DNA of 64,000 nt from JALCRY01 sp050946575 (GTDB lineage: Bacteria > Bacillota > Clostridia > Peptostreptococcales > Anaerovoracaceae), in the NCBI GenBank assembly GCA_050946575.1, contig JBMNVB010000008.1, positions 1-64,000 of the forward strand, in the 5' to 3' direction. Every line of letters begins with the position of its first letter. The first letter of the stretch is position 1. Positions 8,281-18,129 of the stretch are shown one piece after another. Below the pieces are notes generated by a model. It had not been told where the DNA came from. It saw only the letters and a program-made list of their open reading frames with translations, and did no database searches. The position numbers and the translations under genes are program-made.

Positions 8281-9675
8281 ATGGACACTCCTATTGCGGA
8301 TTTTATTGATGAATACGAAAAGTCTGAGGCTGTGAGAGCCCACATGCCGGGCCACAAGGGGCGCGGCAGTATTTTCGCGCCTTCGGATATCACGGAGATC
8401 GCCGGCGCGGACTCGCTGTATCATGCGGACGGAATCATCCGGCGGAGCGAGGAGAACGCATCAATGCTGTTCGGCTCGGGGCTGACTCTCTATTCGACCG
8501 AGGGTTCTTCCCAATGCGTGAAAGCCATGTGCCTGCTCGCGTGCATTGCTGCGGCCGCCGGCCCGGATCTTCAGGCCGGACCGCGCGCGGCATCGGACCG
8601 TCCGGTCATTGCCGCCGCCCGCAACGCCCACAGCTCATTCATCAGCGCGGCGATGCTCGCGGATTTCGACGTTGCCTGGATCCCGGCGGAGGATAAAGAA
8701 TTCTCCGTCTGCAGATGCACCGTCACCCCGGACGGGCTCCGCAGATTCCTGAAAGAGCGGGATGACCGTGACGCCGCTCCTTCCGCAGTCTATATCACAT
8801 CGCCGGATTATCTCGGAAACATCGCCGACATAAGAGGTCTCGCGGATGCCGCTCACAGTTTCGGCATCCCTCTCCTGGTCGACAATGCCCACGGCGCGTA
8901 CCTCCGGTTCATGCCCCGCGATCTTCACCCGATGACGCTCGGCGCGGACGCCTGCTGCGATTCCGCGCACAAGACGCTCCCGGTCCTGACCGGCGGCGCG
9001 TACCTCCACATCTCGAAAAACGCTCCGGAAATGATCCGCAACGCCGCGACGGCCGCCATTTCATATTTCGGATCCACCAGTCCGTCGTACCTGATTCTCA
9101 GATCACTGGACGAAGTGAATCCTTATCTTGAAAACGGGATCCGCGCAGATCTTAGAAAAACCGCAGCCCGCATCAATGAACTCAGAGAAAAATGCGAAGA
9201 CGCCGGTATCGTTTTCACCGGAGACGAAGAAATAAAGGTGACGATAGACAGCCCGGCGTCGGGACTCGGAGCCGGGACCGGTCTTGCCGACTCGCTCCGG
9301 TCCCGCGGGATCGAATGCGAATTCGCGGACAGAGACTATGTCGTCCTGATGTTCTCCGGAAGCAGCAGCCTTCGCGATATCGAAGAAACTGAAACAGCGC
9401 TGCTCGGCATTGCTGAGAACCGGGGCGCGCCCGAAGAAGATCCGCGCCCGACGTTCAGACTCCCCGAAGTCAGATACCGGCCGCGCGAAACGCTGTACAT
9501 GACGTCGGAGACAGTACCGGCCGCGCGAGCTGTCGGACGCACGGCGTCGGGCGAGGACGCGTCGTGCCCTCCGGCGGTGCCTATCGCGATGCGCGGCGAA
9601 GTCATCGACGAAGACACAGTCAGCGTAATGAAGTATTACGGCATTGATGAGGTCAGTGTGCTGAGGGAGGTGTGA
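8281..9675 (+). CDS. Orn/Lys/Arg-type (aspartate aminotransferase fold) decarboxylase
   Basis: PLP-dependent decarboxylase of the bacterial Orn/Lys/Arg family, 464 residues. The N-terminal motif AHMPGHKGRG is diagnostic. The PLP-binding part includes the TEGSSQCV phosphate-binding turn, LVDNAHGAYLRF with the cofactor-contacting Asp, and DSAHKTLPVLTGGAYLH with the Schiff-base Lys. Substrate (ornithine, lysine or arginine) cannot be decided. It follows the SCIFF maturase closely (GGGAGGCCGGAG SD) and overlaps the leader of the antiporter gene, suggesting an operon; whether this reflects a shared acid-stress role with the Na+/H+ antiporter is inference. Confidence 0.88.
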   Translation: MDTPIADFIDEYEKSEAVRAHMPGHKGRGSIFAPSDITEIAGADSLYHADGIIRRSEENASMLFGSGLTLYSTEGSSQCVKAMCLLACIAAAAGPDLQAGPRAASDRPVIAAARNAHSSFISAAMLADFDVAWIPAEDKEFSVCRCTVTPDGLRRFLKERDDRDAAPSAVYITSPDYLGNIADIRGLADAAHSFGIPLLVDNAHGAYLRFMPRDLHPMTLGADACCDSAHKTLPVLTGGAYLHISKNAPEMIRNAATAAISYFGSTSPSYLILRSLDEVNPYLENGIRADLRKTAARINELREKCEDAGIVFTGDEEIKVTIDSPASGLGAGTGLADSLRSRGIECEFADRDYVVLMFSGSSSLRDIEETETALLGIAENRGAPEEDPRPTFRLPEVRYRPRETLYMTSETVPAARAVGRTASGEDASCPPAVPIAMRGEVIDEDTVSVMKYYGIDEVSVLREV

Positions 9676-9677
9676 AG

Positions 9678-10997
9678 ATGCCGGCAGGCGCAGCGTTTAT
9701 AATATTTCTCGCATCAATGCTTGTCTGCATTGCAACAGGTCATACGATGCTGATCGCGCTCGCGGTCGGTTTCGTTTGTTTTTTCGCGGCCGCGTGCAGG
9801 CTCGACAGGTCGCCGGGCGAGGTGCTGCGGATGGCCTGGCTCGGGATCAGGACTTCGCTCGTCGTGGTCGTGATACTGATGCTCGTCGGCTGCATTACCG
9901 GGCTCTGGCGGTCCGCGGGCGTCATCGCGTATTTCGTATATTACGGCATGAAGATCATCACGCCGCACCTGTTCATTCTGATCGCGTTCCTGCTCGCGGT
10001 CGTGCTGTCCTACGCTCTCGGGACTTCGTTCGGCGTCGCGGCGACGGCGGGCGTGATTTTCGTGACGCTCGCGAAGAGCGGCAATGTCTCTCTCCTCATC
10101 ACCGGCGGCGCGATCCTGTCGGGCTGCTATTTCGGCGACCGCGGTTCCCCGGTGTCATCGTCGGCCGCGATCACGGCGAACGTCACGGGCACGGACATGA
10201 ACGGAAACGTAAGGGAAATGATGCGGTCGGCGGTCCTTCCGCTGGCGCTGTGCATTGCTGTATACGGCATACTCTCCTACCTGAACCCCGTGACGGACGT
10301 AGATCCCGCGATAATGAAAATGCTGTCGTCCGATTTCGTCCTGACTCCGTGGCTGCTCCTTCCCGCGGCGGTCGTGATCATCCTGCCGCTGTTCAAAGTC
10401 AACATCAATATCGTGATGGCGTCGTCGATCGTCATCGGATTCGTGGAAACGATGGTGATCCAGGGCGCGGGTTTTTCGCAGACAATGCAGTACATGATCA
10501 CGGGCTTCACGGCGGAGGATCCTGTGATGGGAGCGATAATGAACGGCGGCGGTCTCACATCAATGCTCGAGATCTGCGCTATTCTCGCGATTTCGTGTTC
10601 GTACTCGGTCATCCTCAAGTCGACCGGGATGCTGCGCGGCGCCCAGCGGATCATTGTCCGGATCGCCGCCCGGGCCGGCAGGTTCGCCGCAACGCTGATC
10701 ACGGGCATAACCATGAGCGCCCTGTTCTGCAACCAGACCATTGCCACTGTAATGACCGTGGACCTGGTCGAGCGCATGTATCATCTCGGCGGCGCCCCGA
10801 AGCGCGAACTCGCGATAGACATCGAGAACTCTGCGATCGTAATGGCCGCCGCGATACCCTGGTGCCTTGCCGCCGCGGTCGTGTACCAGGTCATGGGCCT
10901 CGGCAGCGGGATCCTGCTCTACAGCTACTACCCGGTGCTCGTATCAGTGTGCTGGCTGTTTACAAAGAACAGGATCGGGATCAAGGATAAAGGATGA
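9678..10997 (+). CDS. nhaC: Na+/H+ antiporter, NhaC family
   Basis: Membrane antiporter of the NhaC family, about 439 residues with roughly twelve hydrophobic segments. Conserved NhaC segments are present: LGTSFGVAATAGV near 125, GGAILSGCYFGDRGSPVSSSAA near 155, and FCNQTIATVMT near 360. A GTG at 9672 is in frame and overlaps the previous stop, but GGAGG (9666-9670) is seven bases before ATG 9678, which is the better start. It ends the plus-strand run that begins with SCIFF. NhaC proteins exchange Na+ (sometimes malate or lactate) for protons; the ion specificity here is inferred. Confidence 0.87.
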   Translation: MPAGAAFIIFLASMLVCIATGHTMLIALAVGFVCFFAAACRLDRSPGEVLRMAWLGIRTSLVVVVILMLVGCITGLWRSAGVIAYFVYYGMKIITPHLFILIAFLLAVVLSYALGTSFGVAATAGVIFVTLAKSGNVSLLITGGAILSGCYFGDRGSPVSSSAAITANVTGTDMNGNVREMMRSAVLPLALCIAVYGILSYLNPVTDVDPAIMKMLSSDFVLTPWLLLPAAVVIILPLFKVNINIVMASSIVIGFVETMVIQGAGFSQTMQYMITGFTAEDPVMGAIMNGGGLTSMLEICAILAISCSYSVILKSTGMLRGAQRIIVRIAARAGRFAATLITGITMSALFCNQTIATVMTVDLVERMYHLGGAPKRELAIDIENSAIVMAAAIPWCLAAAVVYQVMGLGSGILLYSYYPVLVSVCWLFTKNRIGIKDKG

Positions 10998-11262
10998 CGG
11001 GCCCAGGGCCGGGCGGAGGGCACCGGGGCCCGGTTTGCGGGCGTAGAACCGGCCCAGATTTGCGAGCGTGGAACCGGCCCAGATTTGCGGGCGTGGAAAC
11101 GGCCCCGATTTGCGGGCGTGGAAACGGCCCCAGATTTGCGAGCGTGGAAACGGCCCCAGATTTGCGAGCGTGGAACCGGCCCCGATTTGCGGGCGTGGAA
11201 ACGGCCCCAGATTTGCGAGCGTGGAAACGGCCCCAGATTTGCGAGCGTGGAACCGGCCCCGA
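10998..11262. repeat. 25-26-bp GC-rich tandem array after nhaC
   Basis: Beginning shortly after the nhaC stop codon, about nine copies of a 25-26-base unit (ACCGGCCCAGATTTGCGAGC then GTGGA) run head to tail from about 11047 to 11262. Copies alternate between GAGCG and GGGCG variants. The last copy merges into family I copy C. No gene is supported. Confidence 0.85.
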
Positions 11263-11270
11263 TTTTGGAA

Positions 11271-11456
11271 AATGAGCAGAAATGGTGGGGTCTTTTTGTA
11301 TATGGAAAATACCCCACACAAATTCCAACGTTCATGGTCCCTCGGCTATCCAGAAATTTACAATTCCCGAAATTTCCCTCGAATCAATCCCCGCAGCCCG
11401 GCAAAAAGGGTGGGGTATTTTCATATATTGAAATTTCCCCACCTTTTTTGCTCATT
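11271..11456 (-). repeat. Family I double-hairpin element, copy C
   Basis: About 186 bases in the opposite orientation to copies A and B. The left end reads GAGCAGAAATGGTGGGGTC, the right end CCCCACCTTTTTTGCTCATT. The same extra flank (CTGTTCTGGACCGGTCCGATC) that precedes copies A and B follows this copy. It lies between the convergent ends of nhaC and gltX. Confidence 0.85.
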
Positions 11457-11549
11457 CCTGTTCTGGACCGGTCCGATCCCACCTCAAAACGACCTGCCGC
11501 CGCCCTGTTTCCCTTTATTCTGATGCTCCGGGCATTGCTGATTTTGTGA

Positions 11550-11734
11550 AATGAGCAAAAATGGTGGGGTATTTTTGTATATAAAAAATACCCCACACAA
11601 ATTTCAACGTTTATGGCCCCTCGGTCAGCCAGAAATTGACAATTCCCGAAAATCCCCTCGCATCAATCCCCGCAGCCCGGCAAAAAAGGTGGGGTATTTT
11701 CATATATTGAAATTTCCCCACCTTTTTTGCTCAT
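11550..11734 (-). repeat. Family I double-hairpin element, copy D
   Basis: About 185 bases in tandem with copy C. The left hairpin GGTGGGGTATTTTT pairs with AAAAATACCCCAC; the right hairpin ends CCCCACCTTTTTTGCTCAT. Confidence 0.85.
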
Positions 11735-12122
11735 CCTCGTGCTGGAGTGCTCAGAATCGCAGGCCATGACCCGAAATCACTCGGATCTCAGGCCTGTATC
11801 CGGCACCCGGCCATAAAATAACACGTTTTTCACAAAATCAATTCCGGATCCCGCGCGAGCTCTGTCCCGCGGTCCGTTCCGGCCCCGGCACACCGCCGCT
11901 CGCCCGGCCCGATACCGAACTCAACTCGTCCAAGTTCCGAACTCAGTTCCGGCCCCGGCACACCGCCGCTCGCCCGGCCCCGATGCCAAATTCAGCCGCC
12001 GGCCGCAGCCAGTCGCCGGCCCTCGCCCGGCTCCGATTCATCACTTGCGTCAGCCCCGGCGCACCGGCCCGCGTCAGCCTCGGTTCCCAGCCTCAGCCGC
12101 CGCCACGCCCAAATCCCGGCCC
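11735..12122. other. GC-rich intergenic stretch with a ~70-bp direct repeat
   Basis: Two copies of a block containing GTTCCGGCCCCGGCACACCG and CCGCTCGCCCGGCCC lie at about 11877 and 11945. No gene, RNA or clear terminator was recognised. Confidence 0.5.
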
Positions 12123-13772
12123 CTATCTCTCAGCAAACGCCCGGACCCTGGCCCTCACGCGCTCTTCTCCGAGTATCTGCTGTATTTCCCAGATGTCCGG
12201 CGACTGGGCGCGCCCGGTCACCGCGATCCGGATCACCTGGCTCACGTGACCGACGTGGCCCTTGTACTTGTCCGGTTCCTTCTTGTAGTCCTTCGGCCTC
12301 GGGGCGTAGCCCAGGCTCTCAGCAATGTCGCGGATCTTTCCGAACCAGGCGTTCTGGTCGTCGGACTGATCGTAAGTTTCCAGGTACTTCTCCAGGATCG
12401 CCTTCTCGTCGCCGCGGACCTCTTCAGGCACATCGTCCCTGATCTCGAAACGCTCGTCGAAGAAATAACTGATATAATCGAACATCTGCGGCGCATTGAC
12501 GAAGTCCTTCCGCGGCTTCTTCCCCGTGCGGCCGAGGTCCAGGATCGGTTCGACATAGGACTCGCGGCCCTTCAGGATCTCCGCGATTTCAGGATCGTAC
12601 TCTTCGGCCCATCCGTGCATGAATGCGAACAGGTCGGCGGCGCTGATCCTGACCAGCACGTCCTTCGAAACGTCGTTCAGCTTATTGATGTCGAACAGAG
12701 CGCCCGACGTGCTCATCTTCTTCGTCGTGAAATTGAAATCATCAATGCCGGCGTCCGGGTGGGCGGCTCTCCATTCCTCGTAGTTCGAGTTCAGGAGCGT
12801 CAGCAGATATTCGCGGACGGCCTGCGGATGATATCCCATTTCTTTATAGTACCCGAGCCTGAGTTCGGGGTCCTTTCTCTTCGAGAGTTTCCTCTTGTTC
12901 CCGTTCTCGTCCAGTTTCATGAGCTGGGCCGTGTGGCAGTACACAGGTCTGCGCCATCCCATTTTAGAGAACAGCTCGACGTGGATCGGCAGCGTTGACA
13001 GCCATTCCTCGCCTCTGACGACATGCGTCGTCCGCATCAGGTGATCGTCGACGACGTGCGCGAAATGGTACGTCGGGATCCCGTTCGCCTTCAGGATAAC
13101 GACATCCTGGCAGTTCTCGGGCATTGTCAGCATGCCGCGGATCGCGTCCTTCACCTTTATCTCGGCCGGGTCTTCCATATTCCCGTCCGAACGGAGCCTG
13201 AGCACCCAGCTCTGCCCCGCGTCTATACGCTCCTTCACATCATCAAACGACAGATCGCGGCACTTCGCGTACTTTCCGTAAACGCCGGGAGTCACCTGCT
13301 CCTTCTGCTGCGATTCACGTATTGATGCGATCTCTTCCTCCGTCATGAAGCACGGATACGCCGCGCCGTTTTTCACGAGATACTTCGCCATCGCGCGGTA
13401 GATCTCCCCGCGCTCGCTCTGGGTATACGGACCGTACGCGCCGGTCTCGCCGTCCTTCGCCGCGCCCTCGTCGAACGCGATGCCGAAATACTCGAGCGAG
13501 TCGATTATCACATCGACCGCCCCCTCGACGTAGCGCTTGTCGTCCGTATCCTCTATCCTGAGGTAGAACACGCCGCCGCTCTGGTGCGCAAGGCGCTCAT
13601 CGACGAACGCGCCGTACAGGTTCCCGAGATGCATGAATCCGGTCGGGCTCGGACCGAGCCTCGTGACCTTCGCGCCCTCCGGCAGTTCGCGCGGCGGGTA
13701 CATCCGCTCGTAATCGTCCGGCGTCCTGTCGATCCCCGGAAACAGCAGCTCCGCAAGTTTATCGTGATCCAT
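12123..13772 (-). CDS. gltX: Glutamate--tRNA ligase
   Basis: Class I aminoacyl-tRNA synthetase that charges tRNA-Glu (and in many Clostridia also tRNA-Gln before amidation). The HIGH-type motif is SPTGFMHLGNLYGA near residue 40 and the KMSKS-type motif is KRKLSKRKD near 310. 549 residues from ATG 13772, which has AAAGGAG six bases upstream; the frame stays open to 13853 but that adds coding from the DUF362 gene's end. It is the last gene of the cluster ahcY, DUF362 gene, gltX, separated from the DUF362 stop by 11 bases. Confidence 0.94.
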   Translation of the reverse strand: MDHDKLAELLFPGIDRTPDDYERMYPPRELPEGAKVTRLGPSPTGFMHLGNLYGAFVDERLAHQSGGVFYLRIEDTDDKRYVEGAVDVIIDSLEYFGIAFDEGAAKDGETGAYGPYTQSERGEIYRAMAKYLVKNGAAYPCFMTEEEIASIRESQQKEQVTPGVYGKYAKCRDLSFDDVKERIDAGQSWVLRLRSDGNMEDPAEIKVKDAIRGMLTMPENCQDVVILKANGIPTYHFAHVVDDHLMRTTHVVRGEEWLSTLPIHVELFSKMGWRRPVYCHTAQLMKLDENGNKRKLSKRKDPELRLGYYKEMGYHPQAVREYLLTLLNSNYEEWRAAHPDAGIDDFNFTTKKMSTSGALFDINKLNDVSKDVLVRISAADLFAFMHGWAEEYDPEIAEILKGRESYVEPILDLGRTGKKPRKDFVNAPQMFDYISYFFDERFEIRDDVPEEVRGDEKAILEKYLETYDQSDDQNAWFGKIRDIAESLGYAPRPKDYKKEPDKYKGHVGHVSQVIRIAVTGRAQSPDIWEIQQILGEERVRARVRAFAER

Positions 13773-13783
13773 TTTCTTCTCCT

Positions 13784-14950
13784 TTATTCGTAATCGTATT
13801 CCGCGCGTCCGCGCAGCATTGTATTCACTACCGTATTGTTCCGCGGGGGGCATCCCTCAGCAATGCGCAGCCCATGGTCATGGGCATATCTCTCCGCGCA
13901 GGCTCCGACGCAGACTACATGCTCAGGGTCCGGGTCTTCCGGCGCCCCGCTCCCGGGACGGCCCGCTATCACCGAGAGATCCGCCGTGTATCCGAGAAGA
14001 TCCTCATCCCGCATATCGGTGAGCGCGCTCATGACTGAATTCCTGCAGCCGGTGCACGCCGTCTCGTCGAATATCATCCCGAACGATTCCGGCAGCCCTT
14101 CGATCACGGTCTCATGCGACCGGACGAAACGCTCCGCGACGTCCCCGATCCGTTCGCCGATGACTTCTATCTCATTAAGATCGGCTGTCCCGAGTCCCGC
14201 TGCTCCGGCCGCTGCGGTTATCGGGACCTCTTCGGGACCGAATCCCATGATCTTCCCGCAGACCGCCTCGCACGCGACGATATCCTTAGAAGCGATGATC
14301 AGATCCTTTCGCTTCGTGTCTCCGAACACCGGTCCCATGCCCTCGGCGGCGTAAGTCCCGTCGACGATCTCGAGCGACGGCCTGATGACGCTGTTCAGTT
14401 CGACGACACGTTCCACGAGCCCGCGCCTGTGGAACATCTTTTTCGAACTGTCGGGCATCACGCCCTTCATATTCTTCATGCCCAGAGTGATCCCGCATTG
14501 ATCGTGCGTCTTCATGACCGGCACGGTGATTATTACATCCGCCTGCGTGACGAATTCCCACGTCGTAACATTTTCGGACAGGCGGTATTCCCGCCCGCCG
14601 TCCGTTTTCAGGTCGACGACCGGTATCCCGGCTTCCCGGATGTTATTATATCCGCAGAACAGGATCACGTCACGCGTGTCGGCACCGACGGACGCTGATT
14701 CGGCTACTGCCGGGCGGCCGCCGTACTCCTTCACGATCTCCGCGGCGGCGAGACATACCTCCCACCGCGTGACGGCGCCGGAAAGCCTTGCTTCCGGGAC
14801 CGCGACCATGTTCGGCTTTATCAGCACCCGGTCGCACGGTCTTATTATATCCTCGAGCCCGCCGAGGTCTTCCGCGGCCTGCCTCACGGCGGCCCTGATC
14901 CCGGCGAGATCGTCGCTTTCGGTTTTTCTTACGGAAACAGGGGATCTCAT
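13784..14950 (-). CDS. DUF362 domain-containing protein with C-terminal cysteines
   Basis: A 388-residue protein of the DUF362 family, whose function is unknown. The N-terminal half carries family segments: DRVLIKPNMV near 45, TWEVCLAAAEIV, PVMKTHDQCGITLGMKNMKG near 155 and EIVDGTYAAEGMGP. The C-terminal third has CTGC, CVGAC and GCPP, five cysteines that could hold an Fe-S cluster; this differs from the usual tandem ferredoxin domain of larger relatives. It sits between ahcY (4 bases downstream of its stop) and gltX (11 bases), so it is co-transcribed with both. Confidence 0.82.
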   Translation of the reverse strand: MRSPVSVRKTESDDLAGIRAAVRQAAEDLGGLEDIIRPCDRVLIKPNMVAVPEARLSGAVTRWEVCLAAAEIVKEYGGRPAVAESASVGADTRDVILFCGYNNIREAGIPVVDLKTDGGREYRLSENVTTWEFVTQADVIITVPVMKTHDQCGITLGMKNMKGVMPDSSKKMFHRRGLVERVVELNSVIRPSLEIVDGTYAAEGMGPVFGDTKRKDLIIASKDIVACEAVCGKIMGFGPEEVPITAAAGAAGLGTADLNEIEVIGERIGDVAERFVRSHETVIEGLPESFGMIFDETACTGCRNSVMSALTDMRDEDLLGYTADLSVIAGRPGSGAPEDPDPEHVVCVGACAERYAHDHGLRIAEGCPPRNNTVVNTMLRGRAEYDYE

Positions 14951-14954
14951 ATCG

Positions 14955-16223
14955 CTACACCTTCCAGCTGTTGAGATATTCCCGCTGCTCGTCGGTCAGA
15001 GTATCTATCTCCGTTCCCCAGGCTTCGAGTTTTCTTCTCGCTATGAGCGTATCTATTTCCTTCGAAACGTCGATCACTTTGTTCTCGAGCTGACCTCTGT
15101 GCTCTTTTATGTACAGCGCCGACAATGCCTGCACCGCGAACGAAAGGTCCATGATCTCTGCGGGGTGGCCGTCCGCCGCCGCGATATTCACGAGCCTTCC
15201 CTCGGCAATGACATTGACGCGTTTTCCGTTGGGGAGCGTATATGCCATTATATTAGCGCGCGCTTCCTTTTTATCGACCGCCGCCTCCTCAAGGCCCGCC
15301 ATGTCTATCTCCACATTGAAATGACCTGCGTTCGCGAGTATCGCGCCGTCCTTCATGTTCATCATGTGGTCGACTGTGACCGTCCTGCAGCACCCGGTCG
15401 CAGAGATGAAGAAGTCCCCGAGCGGCGCGGCTTTCGCCATCGGCATGACGTCGTATCCGTCCATGCGCGCTTCCATCGCCTTTATCGGATCTATCTCAGT
15501 CACGATAACGCGGGCGCCGAGCGCGTCCGCTCTCATGGCAATGCCGCGCGAGCACCATCCGTATCCCGCGACGACTACTGTCTTCGATGCGATGATAAGG
15601 TTCGTGTTCCGCATGATGCTGTCCCATACCGACTGTCCCGTTCCGTAGCGGTTGTCGAACAGGTGCTTGCAGTCGGCGTCGTTCACGGCGCACATCGGGA
15701 ACGCGAGCACGCCTTGCCGCTCCATGGCCTTCAGCCTTATGATGCCCGTCGTCGTCTCCTCGCATCCGCCCCAGACATCCTCCGCGAGATCCTTTCTCTT
15801 CCCGTGGAGCATCGATACCAGGTCGCCGCCGTCGTCTATCACTATGTTGGGCTTATGCGACAGACACATTTCTATGTGGCGTTCGTATTCTTCCTGCGTC
15901 GCGCCGTGATACGCGAACACGCTCACTCCGTTTTCCGCGAGCGCCGCCGCTACGTCATCCTGAGTAGAAAGCACATTCGACCCGGTGGCGCGCAGGTCCG
16001 CCCCGCCGGCGGCCAGCACGAGACACAGATATGCGGTCTTCGCTTCCATGTGGATGGACAGCGATATCTTCACGCCCTCAAACGGTCTCGTCTCTTTGAA
16101 TTCCTTCTCGATGCCGTTAAGGAGCGGCATGTTGCGCCTCACCCAGTCGATCTTCTCCTGACCGGACGGGGCGAGAGAAATGTCGCGGACCTCGTATCCG
16201 CGCATTGATTTATCTTCTGACAT
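14955..16223 (-). CDS. ahcY: Adenosylhomocysteinase
   Basis: Hydrolyses S-adenosylhomocysteine to adenosine and homocysteine, using bound NAD, and so clears the product of methyl transfers. 422 residues, typical of the shorter bacterial and archaeal form. Visible landmarks: HMEAKTAYL near 58, LFDNRYGTGQS near 195, the NAD-binding VVAGYGWCSRG near 220 and VIVTEIDP following it. The ATG at 16223 has GGAGG eight bases upstream. Homocysteine made here would feed the metH-metF genes at 53115-57108. It follows glmS after a palindrome and leads into the DUF362 gene. Confidence 0.94.
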   Translation of the reverse strand: MSEDKSMRGYEVRDISLAPSGQEKIDWVRRNMPLLNGIEKEFKETRPFEGVKISLSIHMEAKTAYLCLVLAAGGADLRATGSNVLSTQDDVAAALAENGVSVFAYHGATQEEYERHIEMCLSHKPNIVIDDGGDLVSMLHGKRKDLAEDVWGGCEETTTGIIRLKAMERQGVLAFPMCAVNDADCKHLFDNRYGTGQSVWDSIMRNTNLIIASKTVVVAGYGWCSRGIAMRADALGARVIVTEIDPIKAMEARMDGYDVMPMAKAAPLGDFFISATGCCRTVTVDHMMNMKDGAILANAGHFNVEIDMAGLEEAAVDKKEARANIMAYTLPNGKRVNVIAEGRLVNIAAADGHPAEIMDLSFAVQALSALYIKEHRGQLENKVIDVSKEIDTLIARRKLEAWGTEIDTLTDEQREYLNSWKV

Positions 16224-16245
16224 TTATTCCTCCAAAAATGACAGA

Positions 16246-16263
16246 AGCGCCCGGCCGGGCGCT
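16246..16263 (-). terminator. Palindrome between glmS and ahcY
   Basis: AGCGCCCGGCCGGGCGCT is a perfect 18-base palindrome in the 51-base gap. On the minus strand a T5 run follows only after seven bases, so it would be a weak terminator or an mRNA-end stabiliser. Confidence 0.4.
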
Positions 16264-16274
16264 CCCGCGCTGTT

Positions 16275-18113
16275 CTATTCTACTGTTACAGACTTGGCCA
16301 GATTCTTCGGCTTGTCTATATTGCAGCCTCTGTATTTCGCCACATAGTACGCGAATATCTGCAGCGGCACTACTGTGAGCAGAGGCGTGAGCTCGTCCGG
16401 GCATTCCGGGATGGTTATCATCTCGTCCGCGAGGTTCTCTATGAGCTCGCATCCCTCTTTCGCGACGGCTATGACATATGCGCCGCGTGCCTGGACCTCC
16501 TCGATGTTCGAGCCCATCTTTTCGACGAGCTCGCTCTGCGTCGCCAGAGCGATGAAGACCGTTCCGTTCTCGACGAGCGCTATCGTCCCGTGCTTCAGTT
16601 CGCCGGCGGCTATCGCGAAGGAATTGATGTATGAGATCTCCTTGAGCTTGAGCGATCCTTCAAGCGATACGGCGGAATCCGGGCCGCGCCCTATGAAGAA
16701 CATGTCGTTCTCCCTGTGGAACTTTTCGGCCGCCTTGCTGATCTTCTTTTCCTGATCGAATATCTTATCGAGCTTGCCCGGTATTAGCAGGAGCTCGTCT
16801 ATCATCCTGTGATAGTATTCGTCCGTCACTGTGCCTTTCGCCTTCGCGAGATACAGCGCGATCAGGTACATGCAGACGAGCTGCGTCGTGTACGCCTTCG
16901 TGGATGCGACCGCGATCTCCGGCCCCGCCCATGTGTAGAACACGTCGTCCGATTCGCGCGCTACGGAGCTTCCGATAACGTTCACTATCGACAGCACGCG
17001 CGCTCCCTTTTCCTTCGCCAGCCTGAGCGCCTGCAGCGTGTCCTGCGTCTCGCCGGACTGGCTTATGGCGATGAAAAGCGTTCTGTCATCGACGAGCGGA
17101 TCTCTGTATCTGAACTCCGATGCGACATCCGTCTCCACCGTTATCCTCGCCATCTTCTCTATCGCGTATTTCCCGACCATGCCGGCGTGATACGCCGTGC
17201 CGCACGCGACGATGTATATCTTGTCTATATTGTCTATATCCTCTTTCGTCAGGCTGATGCCGTCGAGCTTAATGTTCCCGTTCTCGTCGAGCCTGCGCTT
17301 TATCGTTTCCTCGATGCCCTTCGGCTGCTCCATGATCTCCTTCATCATGAAGTGCTCGTAGCCGCCCTTCTCCGCGGCGTGGATGTCCCACGTGACCTCG
17401 TAAACGTCCTTGTGGATCTCATTCCCGTCGACATCGTAGATCTTGATCGCGTCCTTCGTCATGATGACGATCTGGCCGTTGTCGATGAAGTATGCCCTGC
17501 GCGAATGCTTCAGGAACGCCGGGATATCCGACGCGAGGTAATTGCAGCCGTCGCCGACGCCGGCGACAAGCGGAGTGTCCTTCCTGACAGCCGCGATCTT
17601 GTCCGGCTCTTTCGAGCAGACCGCGACGATCGTGTACGTGCCGCGGATCTTCTTCACGACTCTCGAAAGCGCTTCCCTGAGGTCCCCGCACTCGTCGTAG
17701 TAAAGGCCGAGCAGATGGGCGACAGCCTCCGTGTCCGTATCCGACTTGAACACGACGCCGTGGTCCCTGATCAGCCTGTCCTTTATCTCCGCATAGTTCT
17801 CGATAATCCCGTTGTGCACTATCGCGACGGTATTGTCCCCGTTGCAGTGCGGGTGGGCATTGGTGTCGGACGGCACGCCGTGCGTGGCCCATCTCGTGTG
17901 CCCGATGCCGATATTGCTCTCAAAGTCGCTGTCCTTCACGATGGTCTCGAGATTCGAGAGGCCGCCGACCTTTTTTCTGACTTCCAGCTTTCCGTCTTTC
18001 ACCAATGCGATGCCCGAAGAATCATAGCCCCTGTATTCGAGGTTTTTCAGTCCTTCGAGAATAATTTCCTTCGCGTTGTTTTCGCTTCCTACGTATCCTA
18101 CGATTCCGCACAT
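16275..18113 (-). CDS. glmS: Glutamine--fructose-6-phosphate aminotransferase
   Basis: Makes glucosamine-6-phosphate from fructose-6-phosphate and glutamine, the first step to UDP-GlcNAc for peptidoglycan. 612 residues, normal length. The N-terminal MCGIVGYVG gives the catalytic Cys2 of the glutaminase domain; two SIS sugar-isomerase domains follow (ISQSGETQDT near 350 and the second near 460-590); the C-terminus NLAKSVTVE is the conserved tail. It is the last member of cdaA-cdaR-glmM-glmS, 16 bases after glmM, which leaves no room for a glmS ribozyme. Confidence 0.97.
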   Translation of the reverse strand: MCGIVGYVGSENNAKEIILEGLKNLEYRGYDSSGIALVKDGKLEVRKKVGGLSNLETIVKDSDFESNIGIGHTRWATHGVPSDTNAHPHCNGDNTVAIVHNGIIENYAEIKDRLIRDHGVVFKSDTDTEAVAHLLGLYYDECGDLREALSRVVKKIRGTYTIVAVCSKEPDKIAAVRKDTPLVAGVGDGCNYLASDIPAFLKHSRRAYFIDNGQIVIMTKDAIKIYDVDGNEIHKDVYEVTWDIHAAEKGGYEHFMMKEIMEQPKGIEETIKRRLDENGNIKLDGISLTKEDIDNIDKIYIVACGTAYHAGMVGKYAIEKMARITVETDVASEFRYRDPLVDDRTLFIAISQSGETQDTLQALRLAKEKGARVLSIVNVIGSSVARESDDVFYTWAGPEIAVASTKAYTTQLVCMYLIALYLAKAKGTVTDEYYHRMIDELLLIPGKLDKIFDQEKKISKAAEKFHRENDMFFIGRGPDSAVSLEGSLKLKEISYINSFAIAAGELKHGTIALVENGTVFIALATQSELVEKMGSNIEEVQARGAYVIAVAKEGCELIENLADEMITIPECPDELTPLLTVVPLQIFAYYVAKYRGCNIDKPKNLAKSVTVE

Positions 18114-18129
18114 TTGACTTTCCTCCTGA

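Noticed and set aside
11271..11769. Small proteins starting MSKNGG or MSRNGG inside family I elements
   Set aside because: The ATG is part of the inverted end; frames differ in length and sequence between copies and lack SD sites.
18114..18129. glmS ribozyme
   Set aside because: The glmM-glmS gap is only 16 bases, too short for the ribozyme.
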